From an uncultured Bacteroidales bacterium (GTDB lineage Bacteria; Bacteroidota; Bacteroidia; Bacteroidales; UBA932), in contig CALUQC010000065.1 in NCBI GenBank assembly GCA_944322805.1, positions 1 through 34,625 of the forward strand: 34,625 bases of DNA, written 5' to 3'. This document shows positions 1 to 7,533 of this stretch, one piece after another (the stretch's first letter is position 1; each line of letters begins with the position of its first letter). The position numbers and the translations under genes are program-made. The notes below the pieces were generated by a model. The model was not told the DNA's origin. It was given only the letters and a program-made list of their open reading frames with translations, and did no database searches.

Positions 1-774
1 CTCAAACGGGACTGGGTCATCGGTACGGCCGCGAGACAGAAAAGGAAAATTTCCGACGCGCTCGCTTCGGGAAAGGCAGTGGGCCTGCTCGGGAACGGGG
101 CTGTGGTGCGGTCTCTCATGTCTGAAATCGTGTTTGTCCGTGCAGACGGGCCTGAATCCGGTGCGGGTGCAGGGGCGGCAGCTTCGGGAAGCGGGCGGAA
201 GGCTGTGCTGATACGGACCGGAACGGAGCAGGTGGAGGACTTGAGGCAGAGCGGCCGTACATGGCTTTCGCTGGACAGGCCCGTATTCAGGAAGACTCTG
301 TCCTATTCCGGAAATCTGCCCGGGGAGGGGAGCGCTGCCCTGGACGGGATATTGAAAGAATGTCTTATAGATGTGCTCAGGCATGAAGCGAAGATCATAT
401 TGCCTCGGAAAACGGCCTTTTTCGCCGACAGATTCGGTTTTAAGGTCGGGAATGTCACGGTCAAGCACAATTCATCGAACTGGGGAAGCTGCTCCCGGCG
501 GGGCAACATAAACCTTAACCTGAATCTTGTCCGTCTTCCGGAGCCGTTGTGCGACTATGTCATCCTTCACGAACTCTGCCATCTGAGACATCCGGACCAT
601 GGGCCAGGCTTTCACTCGCTGCTGGAAAAACTCTGCACCGACAATATTGTCCGGCAGGCTTTGACTGATGATCCCTGTGTCAGGGACTTCGTTGCGAAAA
701 TCAATTCTTCCCGCTCCGTCTTTCCGGTGCACAAGACTCTGGAACGCGAAATGAAGGGCTATCGCCTTATATGA
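1..774 (+). CDS. YgjP-like zinc metallopeptidase, 5' truncated by window edge
   Basis: The frame is open to the first base of the window, so the GTG at 79 is probably internal and the true start lies upstream. The C-terminal half carries the signature of the YgjP-like (DUF45, PF01863) metallopeptidase family: WGSCS, then an HExxH zinc site (HELCH, bases 568-582) followed by RHPDHGPGF, whose third His is the expected additional ligand. The family is related to SprT/WLM-type metalloproteases; its substrates are poorly defined, so the role is open. A Gly/Ala/Ser-rich stretch (about bases 145-200) interrupts the N-terminal part and looks like a flexible insertion. No signal peptide is visible in the part present. 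The 3' end overlaps the convergent MATE gene by 8 bases. The family call is firm; the function is not. Confidence 0.85.
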   Translation, partial: LKRDWVIGTAARQKRKISDALASGKAVGLLGNGAVVRSLMSEIVFVRADGPESGAGAGAAASGSGRKAVLIRTGTEQVEDLRQSGRTWLSLDRPVFRKTLSYSGNLPGEGSAALDGILKECLIDVLRHEAKIILPRKTAFFADRFGFKVGNVTVKHNSSNWGSCSRRGNINLNLNLVRLPEPLCDYVILHELCHLRHPDHGPGFHSLLEKLCTDNIVRQALTDDPCVRDFVAKINSSRSVFPVHKTLEREMKGYRLI

Positions 775-2113
775 CGCGGTTTTTCCATTTGCCGCTCAGC
801 AGGTAGCCTCCGCACAGAATCGCCATAGCCAGACCGTAGACATGTTCGGCTGTCCAGCATACTGCCACGTCCGCCCTGACGAGGTGTATGACCGTGAAGC
901 AGTAGAGGGTGTATATGCACAGGGCCGTGAGTTCCAGGAAAAAGGCCTTGCGGGTGTTGCCTGTACCGGAAACTGCCTGGAAGAATATGTTTGCCGGTAT
1001 GGTGATGAGGTATGCGCTGCACAGCACCCACAGCGACGGGACGGAGGCTTCTATGATGTCAGGGATATTCGTGTATATCCTGATGATGAGCCGCGGGAAG
1101 GCTGCAATGAAGATGGCCAGCACCGCTACTGCGGCATAGCTTATTTTCAGAATCCTGAGTACGAGTCCACGGACGGCATCCGGGTATCCATGCCCTATGA
1201 TGTTGCTGACCAATGAACTGCATGTAGATGAAAAGGCCATGAGTACCATCCACATGAGTCCGGAAACGTTGCGGATGATGTTGGAAACAGCCAGGGACCT
1301 TTCTCCGAGATGCTCTATGAACAGGAAGAATATCAGCCATGTGGAGAGCGAGACCGTGTTCTGTATCATTGTCCAGACGGATACGGACAGCATGTCCTTG
1401 AGTTTCCCGAATTTGAAGCCCTGAAATTTGTCCAGTCCGTACTTCACGCAGTCGGTCCTGGTCACCGTGTACACTATGAAAAATATGAGCGATACCAACT
1501 CCGCCAGCGTGGAGCCAATGGCTGCTCCCGCTATTCCCAGGGCAGGCACGCCCAATTTCCCGAACACGAATATCCAGTTGAAGACGACATTCGACAGTAC
1601 CATGGTTATGGAGTTTAGGGTCAATGTCTTAGTCTGGGTGGTGCCTACATAGAATGCACGGAACATGGCTGTGACATAGGCGAAGAACAGCCCCGGAAGC
1701 CTCCAGCGGACATAACTCAGTGCGGCCTCTGCGACTTCGTCCGATGATACCATTTTGCCCATCAGCCATGGTGAGAACATTTCGGACAGGATGACGGTCA
1801 GCACCGCCAGCCCGAGGAGGAAGCAGACTCCGTGGTAGAAGATGTTGCCTGTTTCCGCATAGTTGCCCTCGCCGTTGCGGCGGGCAATGATAATCTGCGA
1901 GCCGATGCTGAAACCGAAGCCTATCATGAAGATGACCGTGTAGTAGACTCCTGCGATGGCCGATGCTCCGAGTTCCACTTCTCCTACCCTGCCCATGAAA
2001 GCGGCGTCGGTCATCCCTATCATCTGCTCCATTACCAAGCTTATGAGGATAGGGTAAGCGATATTCCAGATTTGCCGGTACGAATATATCGGGGCGGTCC
2101 GTGTCATAGCCAT
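767..2113 (-). CDS. MATE family multidrug/Na+ antiporter
   Basis: This encodes a 448-residue polytopic membrane protein of the MATE (NorM/DinF-like) family, which exports cationic drugs or metabolites in exchange for Na+ or H+. The N-terminus (IWNIAYPILISLVMEQM, then a TDAAFMGRVG segment) matches the first helix and loop of MATE proteins. The length and about twelve hydrophobic segments arranged as two six-helix halves (roughly residues 14-210 and 235-440) fit the family. ATG at 2113 is used; a second Met two codons in is possible. It lies 40 bases downstream of truB on the same strand with no clear TAnnTTTG box between, so it is probably the last gene of an rpiB-truB-MATE transcript. Substrate cannot be told from sequence. 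Confidence 0.9.
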   Translation of the reverse strand: MAMTRTAPIYSYRQIWNIAYPILISLVMEQMIGMTDAAFMGRVGEVELGASAIAGVYYTVIFMIGFGFSIGSQIIIARRNGEGNYAETGNIFYHGVCFLLGLAVLTVILSEMFSPWLMGKMVSSDEVAEAALSYVRWRLPGLFFAYVTAMFRAFYVGTTQTKTLTLNSITMVLSNVVFNWIFVFGKLGVPALGIAGAAIGSTLAELVSLIFFIVYTVTRTDCVKYGLDKFQGFKFGKLKDMLSVSVWTMIQNTVSLSTWLIFFLFIEHLGERSLAVSNIIRNVSGLMWMVLMAFSSTCSSLVSNIIGHGYPDAVRGLVLRILKISYAAVAVLAIFIAAFPRLIIRIYTNIPDIIEASVPSLWVLCSAYLITIPANIFFQAVSGTGNTRKAFFLELTALCIYTLYCFTVIHLVRADVAVCWTAEHVYGLAMAILCGGYLLSGKWKNRVI

Positions 2114-2153
2114 ATATGATAGATACGATAATGAATGTTAGGGAAAGGTGTTC

Positions 2154-3473
2154 TTATTTTGCCTGTCCGGCAAAAGGCGCCTTGAAAATCCGGAGCACTT
2201 CTTCGATGCCCATGGCATCTTTCACGTCGAAGTTTCCGCTTTTGGTGCGCCGCAGGTCCTCCAAGTAGGCTCCGCTGCCGAGGGCTTCTCCCAGATCCCT
2301 TGCAAATGCTCTGACATAGGTGCCTTTGCTGCACGAAATACGTATTTTAGCGTGCGGGAGGTGCAGGTGGGTGTTGTCGGTGACGTTTATCCGGGAGGAT
2401 TGTCCCGGGGGCATGGTCTGCGGCGCTGCACTGCGGGATTGGGAGACGGCGCAGCTCGCACTGGATACAACCCCTGACGGGGTCAACAGTGCTGTGTTGG
2501 GGGATTGGGAGACGGCGCAGTTCGCACTGGATACAACCCCTGACGGGGTCAACAGTGCTGTGTTGGGGAATTGGGAGACGGCGCAGTTCGCACTGGATAC
2601 AACCCCTGGCGGGGTCAACAGTGCTGTGTTGGGGGATTGGGAGGCGGTGCAGTTCGCACTGGATACAACCCCTGGCGGGGTCAACAGTGCGAACTGTCGC
2701 CGGCTCCCAATCCTTGCATCCGCATTATTCCGAGTCATGTCTTCCCAATCCATGTCTTCCCGAGCCATGTCATCCCGAGCGTAGTCGAGGGAGCTATCGA
2801 GGGAGCTGTCGAAAGAACTGTCAAGGGCCCCGCTGTCGGGGGCGCCCCCTGCCCCGTTTTCAAAGGAGAGCAGTTCAAGGCCGGTTATGCGTATGCGCGA
2901 GGTCCTGACAAGGGCGGCGGCCGTCTCGTCGAGACTTCCGGGACCGTCGGATTTCAGCATTTTCCGGGCTATCTCGTATGCACGCACTCCGTCCACCGAT
3001 TTCGCGGAAAAGAGCGGTGCCGTCTGGTCCTGTTCGCCGATGAATTTTCCAAGTGCCTCCCTTACGGCCGTTTCGGTAATGTGCCCGTACGGGAAATGCC
3101 TGTCGATTTCCTTTTCCTTGTCGTAAGAGGGTGTAGTGGCTCCGAATGCGATGTCCGCCACGTATTCCTTGTCGTGCGACTGGAGGGTTTCCGCAAGTCT
3201 GGTAGCTTTCCCGATGCATACGAGCAGTACTCCTGTCGCCAGCGGGTCAAGCGTCCCGGCGTGGCCCACTTTCAGGTTTTTCTTTCCGAAATATCTGACG
3301 GCAGCGAATTTTATCTTGCGTATCACGTCGGCCGAAGTCCACCGGTAAGGCTTGTCTACCGGGATGATGATACCGGAAGGATAGTCATCGATGATATTAT
3401 TAGCCAACATTGCGCCGTCGGTCAGGACCAGCGGCGCAATACCGGTTGCAGTATTTTTCGATTCTGAGGTCAT
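2154..3473 (-). CDS. truB: tRNA pseudouridine-55 synthase TruB with large repeat insertion
   Basis: TruB converts U55 of the tRNA T-loop to pseudouridine. The catalytic core is intact: VDKPYRWTSADV at residues 39-50, GHAGTLDPLATG with nucleophile Asp76, and the C-terminal SCSKGTYVRAFARDLGEALG block (residues 380-399). Between the strand ending LLSF (about 205) and PHAKIRISC (about 373), adjacent in ordinary TruB proteins, lie about 167 extra residues. They are an Asp/Ser/Met-rich stretch followed by four 22-residue repeats of the type ALLTPPGVVSSANC. The protein is therefore 439 residues, against roughly 230-310 for the family. The start at 3473 was chosen because its ATG overlaps the rpiB stop in an ATGA arrangement. 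The longer open frame reaching 3710 lies inside rpiB and is spurious; Met22 is an alternative start. The reading frame stays open through the insertion, so the enzyme may still be made. Confidence 0.9.
   Translation of the reverse strand: MTSESKNTATGIAPLVLTDGAMLANNIIDDYPSGIIIPVDKPYRWTSADVIRKIKFAAVRYFGKKNLKVGHAGTLDPLATGVLLVCIGKATRLAETLQSHDKEYVADIAFGATTPSYDKEKEIDRHFPYGHITETAVREALGKFIGEQDQTAPLFSAKSVDGVRAYEIARKMLKSDGPGSLDETAAALVRTSRIRITGLELLSFENGAGGAPDSGALDSSFDSSLDSSLDYARDDMAREDMDWEDMTRNNADARIGSRRQFALLTPPGVVSSANCTASQSPNTALLTPPGVVSSANCAVSQFPNTALLTPSGVVSSANCAVSQSPNTALLTPSGVVSSASCAVSQSRSAAPQTMPPGQSSRINVTDNTHLHLPHAKIRISCSKGTYVRAFARDLGEALGSGAYLEDLRRTKSGNFDVKDAMGIEEVLRIFKAPFAGQAK
2435..2713. repeat. 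Four-copy 66-bp palindromic tandem repeat (REP/BIME-like)
   Basis: Four units with a 66-base period start near 2435, 2501, 2567 and 2633. Each holds nested inverted repeats: GCACTG...CAGTGC enclosing ACCCC(TGAC or TGGC)GGGGT. In the last unit the outer arms lengthen to a perfect 12-bp pair, 2650-2661 with 2685-2696. The left end (GGGATTGGGAG at 2435) is mirrored imperfectly at the right end (GGCTCCCAATCC, 2702-2713), so the whole array is bounded by inverted copies. Units differ at only a few positions. The structure resembles REP/BIME elements; the family is not one I recognise. Confidence 0.8.
2736..2792. repeat. Short repeats ending in a GAGCGTAGTCGAGGGA motif
   Basis: Three imperfect copies of about 15 bases built on CCATGTCTTCCC run into CATCCCGAGCGTAGTCGAGG. 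The last motif resembles a dispersed bacterial repeat (CATCCTGAGCGAAGTCGAAG type) that I recall from Bacteroidota and other genomes. It forms an imperfect TCCCGA/TCGAGGGA hairpin. On the coding strand of truB the block is read as acidic repeats such as REDMDWEDM. The resemblance is from memory, not from a search. Confidence 0.5.
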
Positions 3474-3901
3474 TGGAGCGGAATCTTGTCGATGCGTTTC
3501 TGATGTCTCCCTCCTTCGAATCCGGTAGAAAGCCAGGTATCGGTCATTCTGACAATTTCTTCGAAAGAGGCGAATCTCGCCGGCATCACGAGGATGTTGG
3601 CATTGTTGTGCTTCTTGACAAGTCCGGCGATGTCCGTGTTCCAGGCCAATCCTGCGCGTATGCCCTGATGCTTGTTCAGGGTAATGGCCATACCGTTCCC
3701 CGTTCCGCACATGGCGATGCCTTTGTCCACCTGCCCGCTTTCCACGGCTGACGCCAACGGATGGGCCACATCAGGATAGTCCATGCTTTCCGTAGAATGC
3801 GTGCCGAAGTCTTCCACTTCGATGCCTTTCGATTCGAGATATCCGATAAGCCGGCTCTTGTAGTCGAAGCCGGCGTGATCGCTGCAGATTCCTATTTTCA
3901 T
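3470..3901 (-). CDS. rpiB: Ribose-5-phosphate isomerase B
   Basis: RpiB interconverts ribose 5-phosphate and ribulose 5-phosphate in the non-oxidative pentose phosphate pathway, supplying ribose for PRPP. The 143-residue length is normal. The SDHAGFDYK motif (residues 7-15), the active-site Cys65 in MCGTGNGM, and the NTDIAGLVKKHNNANIL segment (residues 88-104, with the conserved His98) are all present. This is the LacA/RpiB fold, unrelated to RpiA. The stop overlaps the truB start by four bases (ATGA), indicating translational coupling. Upstream, 40 bases separate it from the calycin-like lipoprotein gene, with a small hairpin between them and no evident promoter box. Confidence 0.95.
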   Translation of the reverse strand: MKIGICSDHAGFDYKSRLIGYLESKGIEVEDFGTHSTESMDYPDVAHPLASAVESGQVDKGIAMCGTGNGMAITLNKHQGIRAGLAWNTDIAGLVKKHNNANILVMPARFASFEEIVRMTDTWLSTGFEGGRHQKRIDKIPLQ

Positions 3902-3922
3902 AAAACTTTTCCTGAATCTTTT

Positions 3923-3935
3923 CCGGGAGTCCCGG
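3923..3935. other. Small GC hairpin between lipoprotein gene and rpiB
   Basis: A perfect inverted repeat CCGGG-AGT-CCCGG lies in the 40-base gap. In the minus direction no U-run follows it, so it is at best a weak terminator or mRNA-processing element. Confidence 0.35.
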
Positions 3936-3941
3936 ACGTCC

Positions 3942-4511
3942 TTATTCGGCTGCGGCCTTGGAGCCGGTGAATGTTACAGTGACAGGAATTTCTGATGAAG
4001 CTGGAGCCGCCATTGTCGCAGTAATATTGAGTGAAAGCGTTATTGCTCCCGTACTTTCAACCGTGCCCGTCATAGTAGCCTTAGCGCTTGCCAATATCGC
4101 CTGGGCCGTAGAACTCAATGTGACGTCGGCAGCTTCGGAGAGGGTAAGGGAATACTTCCCATCGGCTGCGCTGACCGGTACATCAGGGATTGTGATATTT
4201 CCCAACTGCATGCTCGCGATTGAAAAATTGCTGACGGTCAGGTCTACGGTATTTTCTGAGTCTCCCTTTGTAATGCTGATAACCTGATTCTCGATAGGCG
4301 TACCTCCTTCACCAACAGTCAGTGATCCGCTGTAATCGCCTGGAATATCGGCTATGGACCCTATCACATTGCCCTCGCCCCCGGTGTTGCCGCCGTCTCC
4401 CGGATTCTCGACATTGTCGTTGCCGCCATTGTCGGTCTCAGCCTTGTCGCAGGCCGTCATAAGTGCAAATGCTGCAAAAGCCGTTGCAGCCGCATAAATT
4501 ACTCGTCTCAT
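3942..4511 (-). CDS. Calycin-like domain lipoprotein
   Basis: The start at 4511 (MRRVIYAAA...) gives a clean signal peptide ending in lipobox LMTAC, with the Cys about 21 residues in. The longer frame from 4547 adds residues that would spoil it. After an acidic, Gly/Asn-rich linker (DKAETDNGGNDN and following) comes a beta-rich domain starting IPGDYSGSLTVGEGG and containing VISITKGDSENTVDLTVSNFSI. This pattern matches the calycin/lipocalin-like domain (PF13944) of small Bacteroidales lipoproteins; that assignment is from memory. The acidic residues after the lipid Cys resemble the Bacteroidota lipoprotein export signal, suggesting a surface location. A promoter-like box lies just upstream. 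The ligand is unknown. Confidence 0.7.
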   Translation of the reverse strand: MRRVIYAAATAFAAFALMTACDKAETDNGGNDNVENPGDGGNTGGEGNVIGSIADIPGDYSGSLTVGEGGTPIENQVISITKGDSENTVDLTVSNFSIASMQLGNITIPDVPVSAADGKYSLTLSEAADVTLSSTAQAILASAKATMTGTVESTGAITLSLNITATMAAPASSEIPVTVTFTGSKAAAE

Positions 4512-4544
4512 AACAAAAAAATTTAATTGGTTAAAAACAGTCAG

Positions 4545-4573
4545 CAAAAATAAGATTTATTCTCCTATTTCAA
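4545..4573 (-). promoter_or_regulatory. Putative promoter of calycin-like lipoprotein gene
   Basis: On the minus strand TATTTTTG (4552-4545) fits the Bacteroidota -7 consensus TAnnTTTG. A TTG (4573-4571) lies 18 bases further upstream as a possible -33 element. The start codon is 34 bases downstream of the -7 box. Confidence 0.5.
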
Positions 4574-4622
4574 TCTTTTTTCCGGACTTTTTTCCCGGCA
4601 GTCCGTGAAAGCACCACTGCGG

Positions 4623-5375
4623 CTAAGCGATGCAGAGTTCTACCGGGCAGTGGTCGGAGCCTGTGATTTCAGTGTGGATTTTGGCGGAGACGAGCCTGTC
4701 ATCCATTCTTTTGGATGTCAGGAAATAGTCTATGCGCCAGCCTGCGTTCTTTTCCCGTGCCTTGAAACGGTAAGACCACCAAGAATATATGTCTTTCATG
4801 TCGGGGTAGAAGTACCTGAAAGTGTCGGTGAAGCCGCTGTCGAGCAGGGTCGAGAACTTTTCCCGCTCCTCGTCTGTAAATCCTGCGTTCCGCCTGTTGG
4901 TCTTCGGGTTTTTAAGGTCTATTTCCTTGTGGGCTACGTTAAGGTCGCCGCAGACTATGACCGGTTTTTTCGCATCGAGTCCCAGCAGGTATGCGCGGAA
5001 ATCGTCCTCCCATTTCATGCGGTAGTCCAGCCGGGCCAGTTCGTCCTGTGAATTCGGCACATAGACCGTGACGAAAAAGAAATCCGGCATTTCCAATGTG
5101 ATGATCCTGCCCTCGTGGTCATGTTCATCTATCCCCATGCCGTAAGTCACGTTCAGCGGCTCGTGTTTCGTAAAGACCGCCGTTCCCGAATATCCTTTCT
5201 TCTCGGCATAGTTCCAATACGAACGGTATCCTTCGAATTCCATATCCAACTGTCCTTCCTGCATCTTTGTTTCCTGCAGGGCGAAAAAGTCAGCGTCCAA
5301 AGCCTTGAAGGTTTCGGCGAAGCCTTTGCCGGTGCAGGCGCGGAGGCCATTTACATTCCACGATATAAACTTCAT
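4623..5375 (-). CDS. xth: Exodeoxyribonuclease III / AP endonuclease
   Basis: This is a 250-residue enzyme of the ExoIII/APE1 family, which cuts DNA at abasic sites and removes 3' blocking groups in base excision repair. The motifs run in the family order: SWNVNGLRA (residues 5-13), LQETKM with metal-binding Glu35, YVPNS, GDLNVAH, GWRIDYFL, and the terminal GSDHCPV with the catalytic His. Length is normal, no signal peptide is seen, and the protein is expected in the cytoplasm. It lies about 35 bases downstream of the decayed esterase reading frame, whose second direct-repeat copy ends in its upstream region. No TAnnTTTG box was found directly before it. Confidence 0.95.
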   Translation of the reverse strand: MKFISWNVNGLRACTGKGFAETFKALDADFFALQETKMQEGQLDMEFEGYRSYWNYAEKKGYSGTAVFTKHEPLNVTYGMGIDEHDHEGRIITLEMPDFFFVTVYVPNSQDELARLDYRMKWEDDFRAYLLGLDAKKPVIVCGDLNVAHKEIDLKNPKTNRRNAGFTDEEREKFSTLLDSGFTDTFRYFYPDMKDIYSWWSYRFKAREKNAGWRIDYFLTSKRMDDRLVSAKIHTEITGSDHCPVELCIA

Positions 5376-5393
5376 ATTTCTCTCTCGTTTCTT

Positions 5394-5437
5394 TTTTTAC
5401 AATAACTTCGTCAGACGGCTCTTCTCGCATCCTCATT
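5394..5437. repeat. Direct repeat copy 1 (44 bp)
   Basis: This is identical to 5515-5558 except for one base (T at 5408, G in the other copy); the two copies are offset by 121 bases. It lies at the 3' end of the truncated esterase frame and in front of xth. A CCTCAT-TACC-ATGAGG hairpin (5431-5446) overlaps its edge. Confidence 0.85.
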
Positions 5438-5812
5438 ACCATGAGGTAACTCCGGTGCTCGTCGTTTGTCTTCCTTGTTCTTGCAGAAAAATAAACATCG
5501 AGCCGCTTCCTTGCTTTTTACAATAACTGCGTCAGACGGCTCTTCTCGCATCCTCATTTCCCATATACATGCTTGAGGACCTTGTCTGCATACCGCTCTC
5601 CGAGGAGTCACCATATTGCCTTCCGTGTCAAGAATATACACGTTCTCCATAGGCTCGAAGTCCCCTTTGGACCCGTCAAGCGTTCCTCTTCCGGCCATAT
5701 TGGACTGTCCTATGCACAGGAAAAGGTCCAGATTATTGCCGACAGGCTCTGTAGCATGGATAGCCGCAGAAAAACAAATGCTGAGAAGTAAAATTATCCG
5801 TTTCATGTTCAT
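5411..5812 (-). pseudogene. Truncated SASA-type acetylesterase (N-terminal fragment)
   Basis: The start at 5812 overlaps the cysS stop (ATGA); 5806 is an alternative. A signal peptide ([20 protein letters not shown]) is followed by DLFLCIGQSNMAGRG, the nucleophile block (Ser37) of SASA/DUF303 carbohydrate esterases (sialate 9-O-acetylesterase and acetylxylan esterase type, CE6-like). Recognisable sequence ends near ILDTEGNMVTP, about residue 70. The remaining residues are Arg/Lys/Glu-rich, do not resemble the family, and are encoded partly by a direct repeat. The C-terminal Asp/His part of the catalytic site is absent: 133 residues against about 250 or more in intact members. It is probably an inactive remnant whose 3' part was replaced by repeat DNA. 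Confidence 0.7.
5515..5558. repeat. Direct repeat copy 2 (44 bp)
   Basis: This is the partner of 5394-5437, with 43 of 44 bases identical. It is read within the esterase remnant as EMRMREEPSDAVIVK, whereas copy 1 is read in another frame and ends the open frame. The 121-base offset is not a multiple of three, so the two copies were not a coding tandem repeat. Confidence 0.85.
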
Positions 5813-7344
5813 AATGACCACTCGGTGCCCTCTTTGGTATCCTTGATGGATATTCCCAATGCTTTCAATTCATCCCTGATCCTGTCGGACGTAGCCCAGT
5901 CCTTCGCCGCTTTGGCCGCCTTGCGCTGATCCAGCACCATATCCACAAGCCCGGCAATGGTGTCTGCCGCCCTGCCGTCCTCCGCTTCCTCGTTTTTAAG
6001 GCCGAGGACTCCGGACACGATATCGTCGAACAGCCGGACCAGAACTTCCATATCCGCTGCCGTCAGTGACGTCTTTTTATCTTTTGCCGAATTTATCAGC
6101 CTTACAGCGTCGAAGATATGCGCGATTGCCACCGGCGTATTCAGGTCGTCGCACAGAGCCTCATACACTTTCTCGCATATTTCATTGACCTCTGCGGAGC
6201 CGGCCGTAAAACTTTCAGGAGCGCTGCCATTGGCGGGAGCAAGGCTGCCGCCACCTGTTCCCACTCCTGCCGCCGACGCCATTTCCTTCAAATCCTTTTC
6301 CGCCTGCATCACCCTTTTCAGCCCTTTCGATGCCGCCTGCAGCGCCTCGTTGCTGAAATCCAGAGTGCTGCGATAGTGCGCCTGCAATATGAAGAAACGT
6401 ATGGTCATAGGCGTATATGCCTGCTCCAAAAGAGGATGCGTGCCGGTGAAAAGTTCCTGCAGGGTGATGAAATTCCCGTATGACTTGCCCATCTTCTTGC
6501 CGTTGATGGTAATCATGTTGTTGTGCATCCAGTATTTCACGCCTCCGCAGCCCCTCGATGCCATGTTCTGGGCCAGTTCGCACTCGTGATGCGGGAACAT
6601 CAGGTCCATTCCGCCCCCGTGTATGTCGAATTCGCGGCCCAGATACTTTTCACTCATGGCGGAGCACTCCAGGTGCCAGCCGGGGAATCCCTCGCTCCAC
6701 GGTGACGGCCAGTGCATTATGTGTTCCGGCGACGCCTTTTTCCAGAGAGCGAAGTCGTACGGCTCGCGCTTGTCTTCCTGGCTGTCAAGCTCCCGCGTCC
6801 CGCTGACCACGTCCTCGAGATTCCTGCCGGAAAGTACGCCGTAATGATGGCTTTCGTTGTATTTCCGCACGTCGAAGTAGACGGACCCGTTGCTCACATA
6901 GGCGAATCCTGCATCCAGTATCTTCCTTATCAGGGCTATCTGTTCGATGATATGGCCCGAAGCCCTTGGCTCTATGGACGGCGGGGCCACATTCAGCATC
7001 CGCATCGCCTCATGATATCTGATGGTGTATTCCTGGGCCACTTCCATAGGCTCCAACTGCTCTATCCGGGCCTTCTTTGCTATCTTGTCCTCTCCTTCGT
7101 CCGCATCGTGCTCGAGATGTCCCACGTCGGTTATGTTCCTGACATACCTGACTTTATATCCGAGATGCCGGAGCAGCTTCACGAGCACGTCGTATGTGAC
7201 GCCCGGCCTGGCATGTCCCAGATGCGCATCTCCGTAGACTGTGGGACCGCAGACATACAGGCCCGCGAAACCCGGATGCACCGGCTTGAAAAGCTCTTTT
7301 TTCCGTGAAAGGGTGTTCGTTATGTATAAATCTCTCATTGCCAT
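5809..7344 (-). CDS. cysS: Cysteinyl-tRNA synthetase
   Basis: This 511-residue class I aminoacyl-tRNA synthetase charges tRNA-Cys. Cys32 in YVCGPTVYG and the HLGH form of the HIGH motif (residues 41-44) mark the ATP site. Further zinc ligands appear in WHLECSAM and [10 protein letters not shown]. The KMSKS loop reads KMGKS, a variant I believe also occurs in other CysRS. The C-terminal DALR-type region has an Ala/Gly/Ser-rich insertion ([19 protein letters not shown]). ATG at 7344 is used; Met3 is an alternative. The 3' end overlaps the esterase remnant, and a promoter-like pair of boxes sits upstream, divergent from the purine operon. Confidence 0.96.
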   Translation of the reverse strand: MAMRDLYITNTLSRKKELFKPVHPGFAGLYVCGPTVYGDAHLGHARPGVTYDVLVKLLRHLGYKVRYVRNITDVGHLEHDADEGEDKIAKKARIEQLEPMEVAQEYTIRYHEAMRMLNVAPPSIEPRASGHIIEQIALIRKILDAGFAYVSNGSVYFDVRKYNESHHYGVLSGRNLEDVVSGTRELDSQEDKREPYDFALWKKASPEHIMHWPSPWSEGFPGWHLECSAMSEKYLGREFDIHGGGMDLMFPHHECELAQNMASRGCGGVKYWMHNNMITINGKKMGKSYGNFITLQELFTGTHPLLEQAYTPMTIRFFILQAHYRSTLDFSNEALQAASKGLKRVMQAEKDLKEMASAAGVGTGGGSLAPANGSAPESFTAGSAEVNEICEKVYEALCDDLNTPVAIAHIFDAVRLINSAKDKKTSLTAADMEVLVRLFDDIVSGVLGLKNEEAEDGRAADTIAGLVDMVLDQRKAAKAAKDWATSDRIRDELKALGISIKDTKEGTEWSL

Positions 7345-7366
7345 TTCAGGTTAATCCAATTCCACG

Positions 7367-7396
7367 CGAAGGTAGGAATTTTTTTGTGGTTTTCAA
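7367..7396 (-). promoter_or_regulatory. Putative cysS promoter
   Basis: The minus strand has TTG (7396-7394), a 19-base spacer and TACCTTCG (7374-7367), one mismatch from TAnnTTTG, 22 bases before the cysS start. It is divergent from the purE promoter-like box in the same 202-base gap. Confidence 0.4.
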
Positions 7397-7428
7397 GAAA
7401 ATGCCGGCTCAGCTTCTGAAAATTATAT

Positions 7429-7436
7429 TACCTTTG
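7429..7436 (+). promoter_or_regulatory. Putative -7 box of the purine operon
   Basis: TACCTTTG matches the Bacteroidota -7 consensus exactly. No convincing -33 TTG is seen at the expected distance. If used, transcription would begin near 7443, leaving a leader of about 105 bases before purE. Confidence 0.4.
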
Positions 7437-7447
7437 CGGATGTTGCC

Positions 7448-7533
7448 GCGGGAGGGGGCCCCGCCTGCCGCCGCAGGCAATGTTGACGTGAATATAAATT
7501 GTTAACAATAAATAAATTATTGCCGTAAGGCAA
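7448..7533 (+). promoter_or_regulatory. Structured leader of the pur operon (three hairpins)
   Basis: Three potential stem-loops lie between the promoter box and purE. They are GCGGG/CCCGC (7448-7464), GCCTGC-CGCC-GCAGGC (7463-7478, sharing two bases with the first, so the two may be mutually exclusive), and TTGCC-GTAA-GGCAA with a GNRA loop (7520-7533), 13 bases before the start codon. This may be an attenuator or translational control element. It does not match a riboswitch I recognise. Confidence 0.35.

Larger units (their letters stand above)
2358..2858 (-). other. In-frame insertion within truB
   Basis: About 501 bases encode residues 206-372 of TruB and have no counterpart in the family fold. 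They contain two repeat blocks (the 66-bp tandem array and a shorter REP-like block). The insertion falls at a surface connection between two beta strands just before the SKGTY motif. It is a multiple of three and has no in-frame stop. The boundaries are approximate, judged by resumption of recognisable TruB sequence. Confidence 0.75.

Noticed and set aside
2320-2784. Plus-strand open frame made of 22-residue repeats
   Set aside because: It is the reverse reading of the 66-bp array inside truB, open only because the period is divisible by three; the truB frame continues into conserved enzyme motifs.
3474-3710. Longer N-terminus for TruB
   Set aside because: The extra 79 codons lie wholly inside rpiB in another frame and show no TruB similarity; the ATG at 3473 overlaps the rpiB stop as expected for coupled genes.
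4583-4605. CGGAC/GTCCG hairpin after xth as a terminator
   Set aside because: A short 5-bp stem with a long T-rich loop and no U-run after it in the xth direction; support is too weak.
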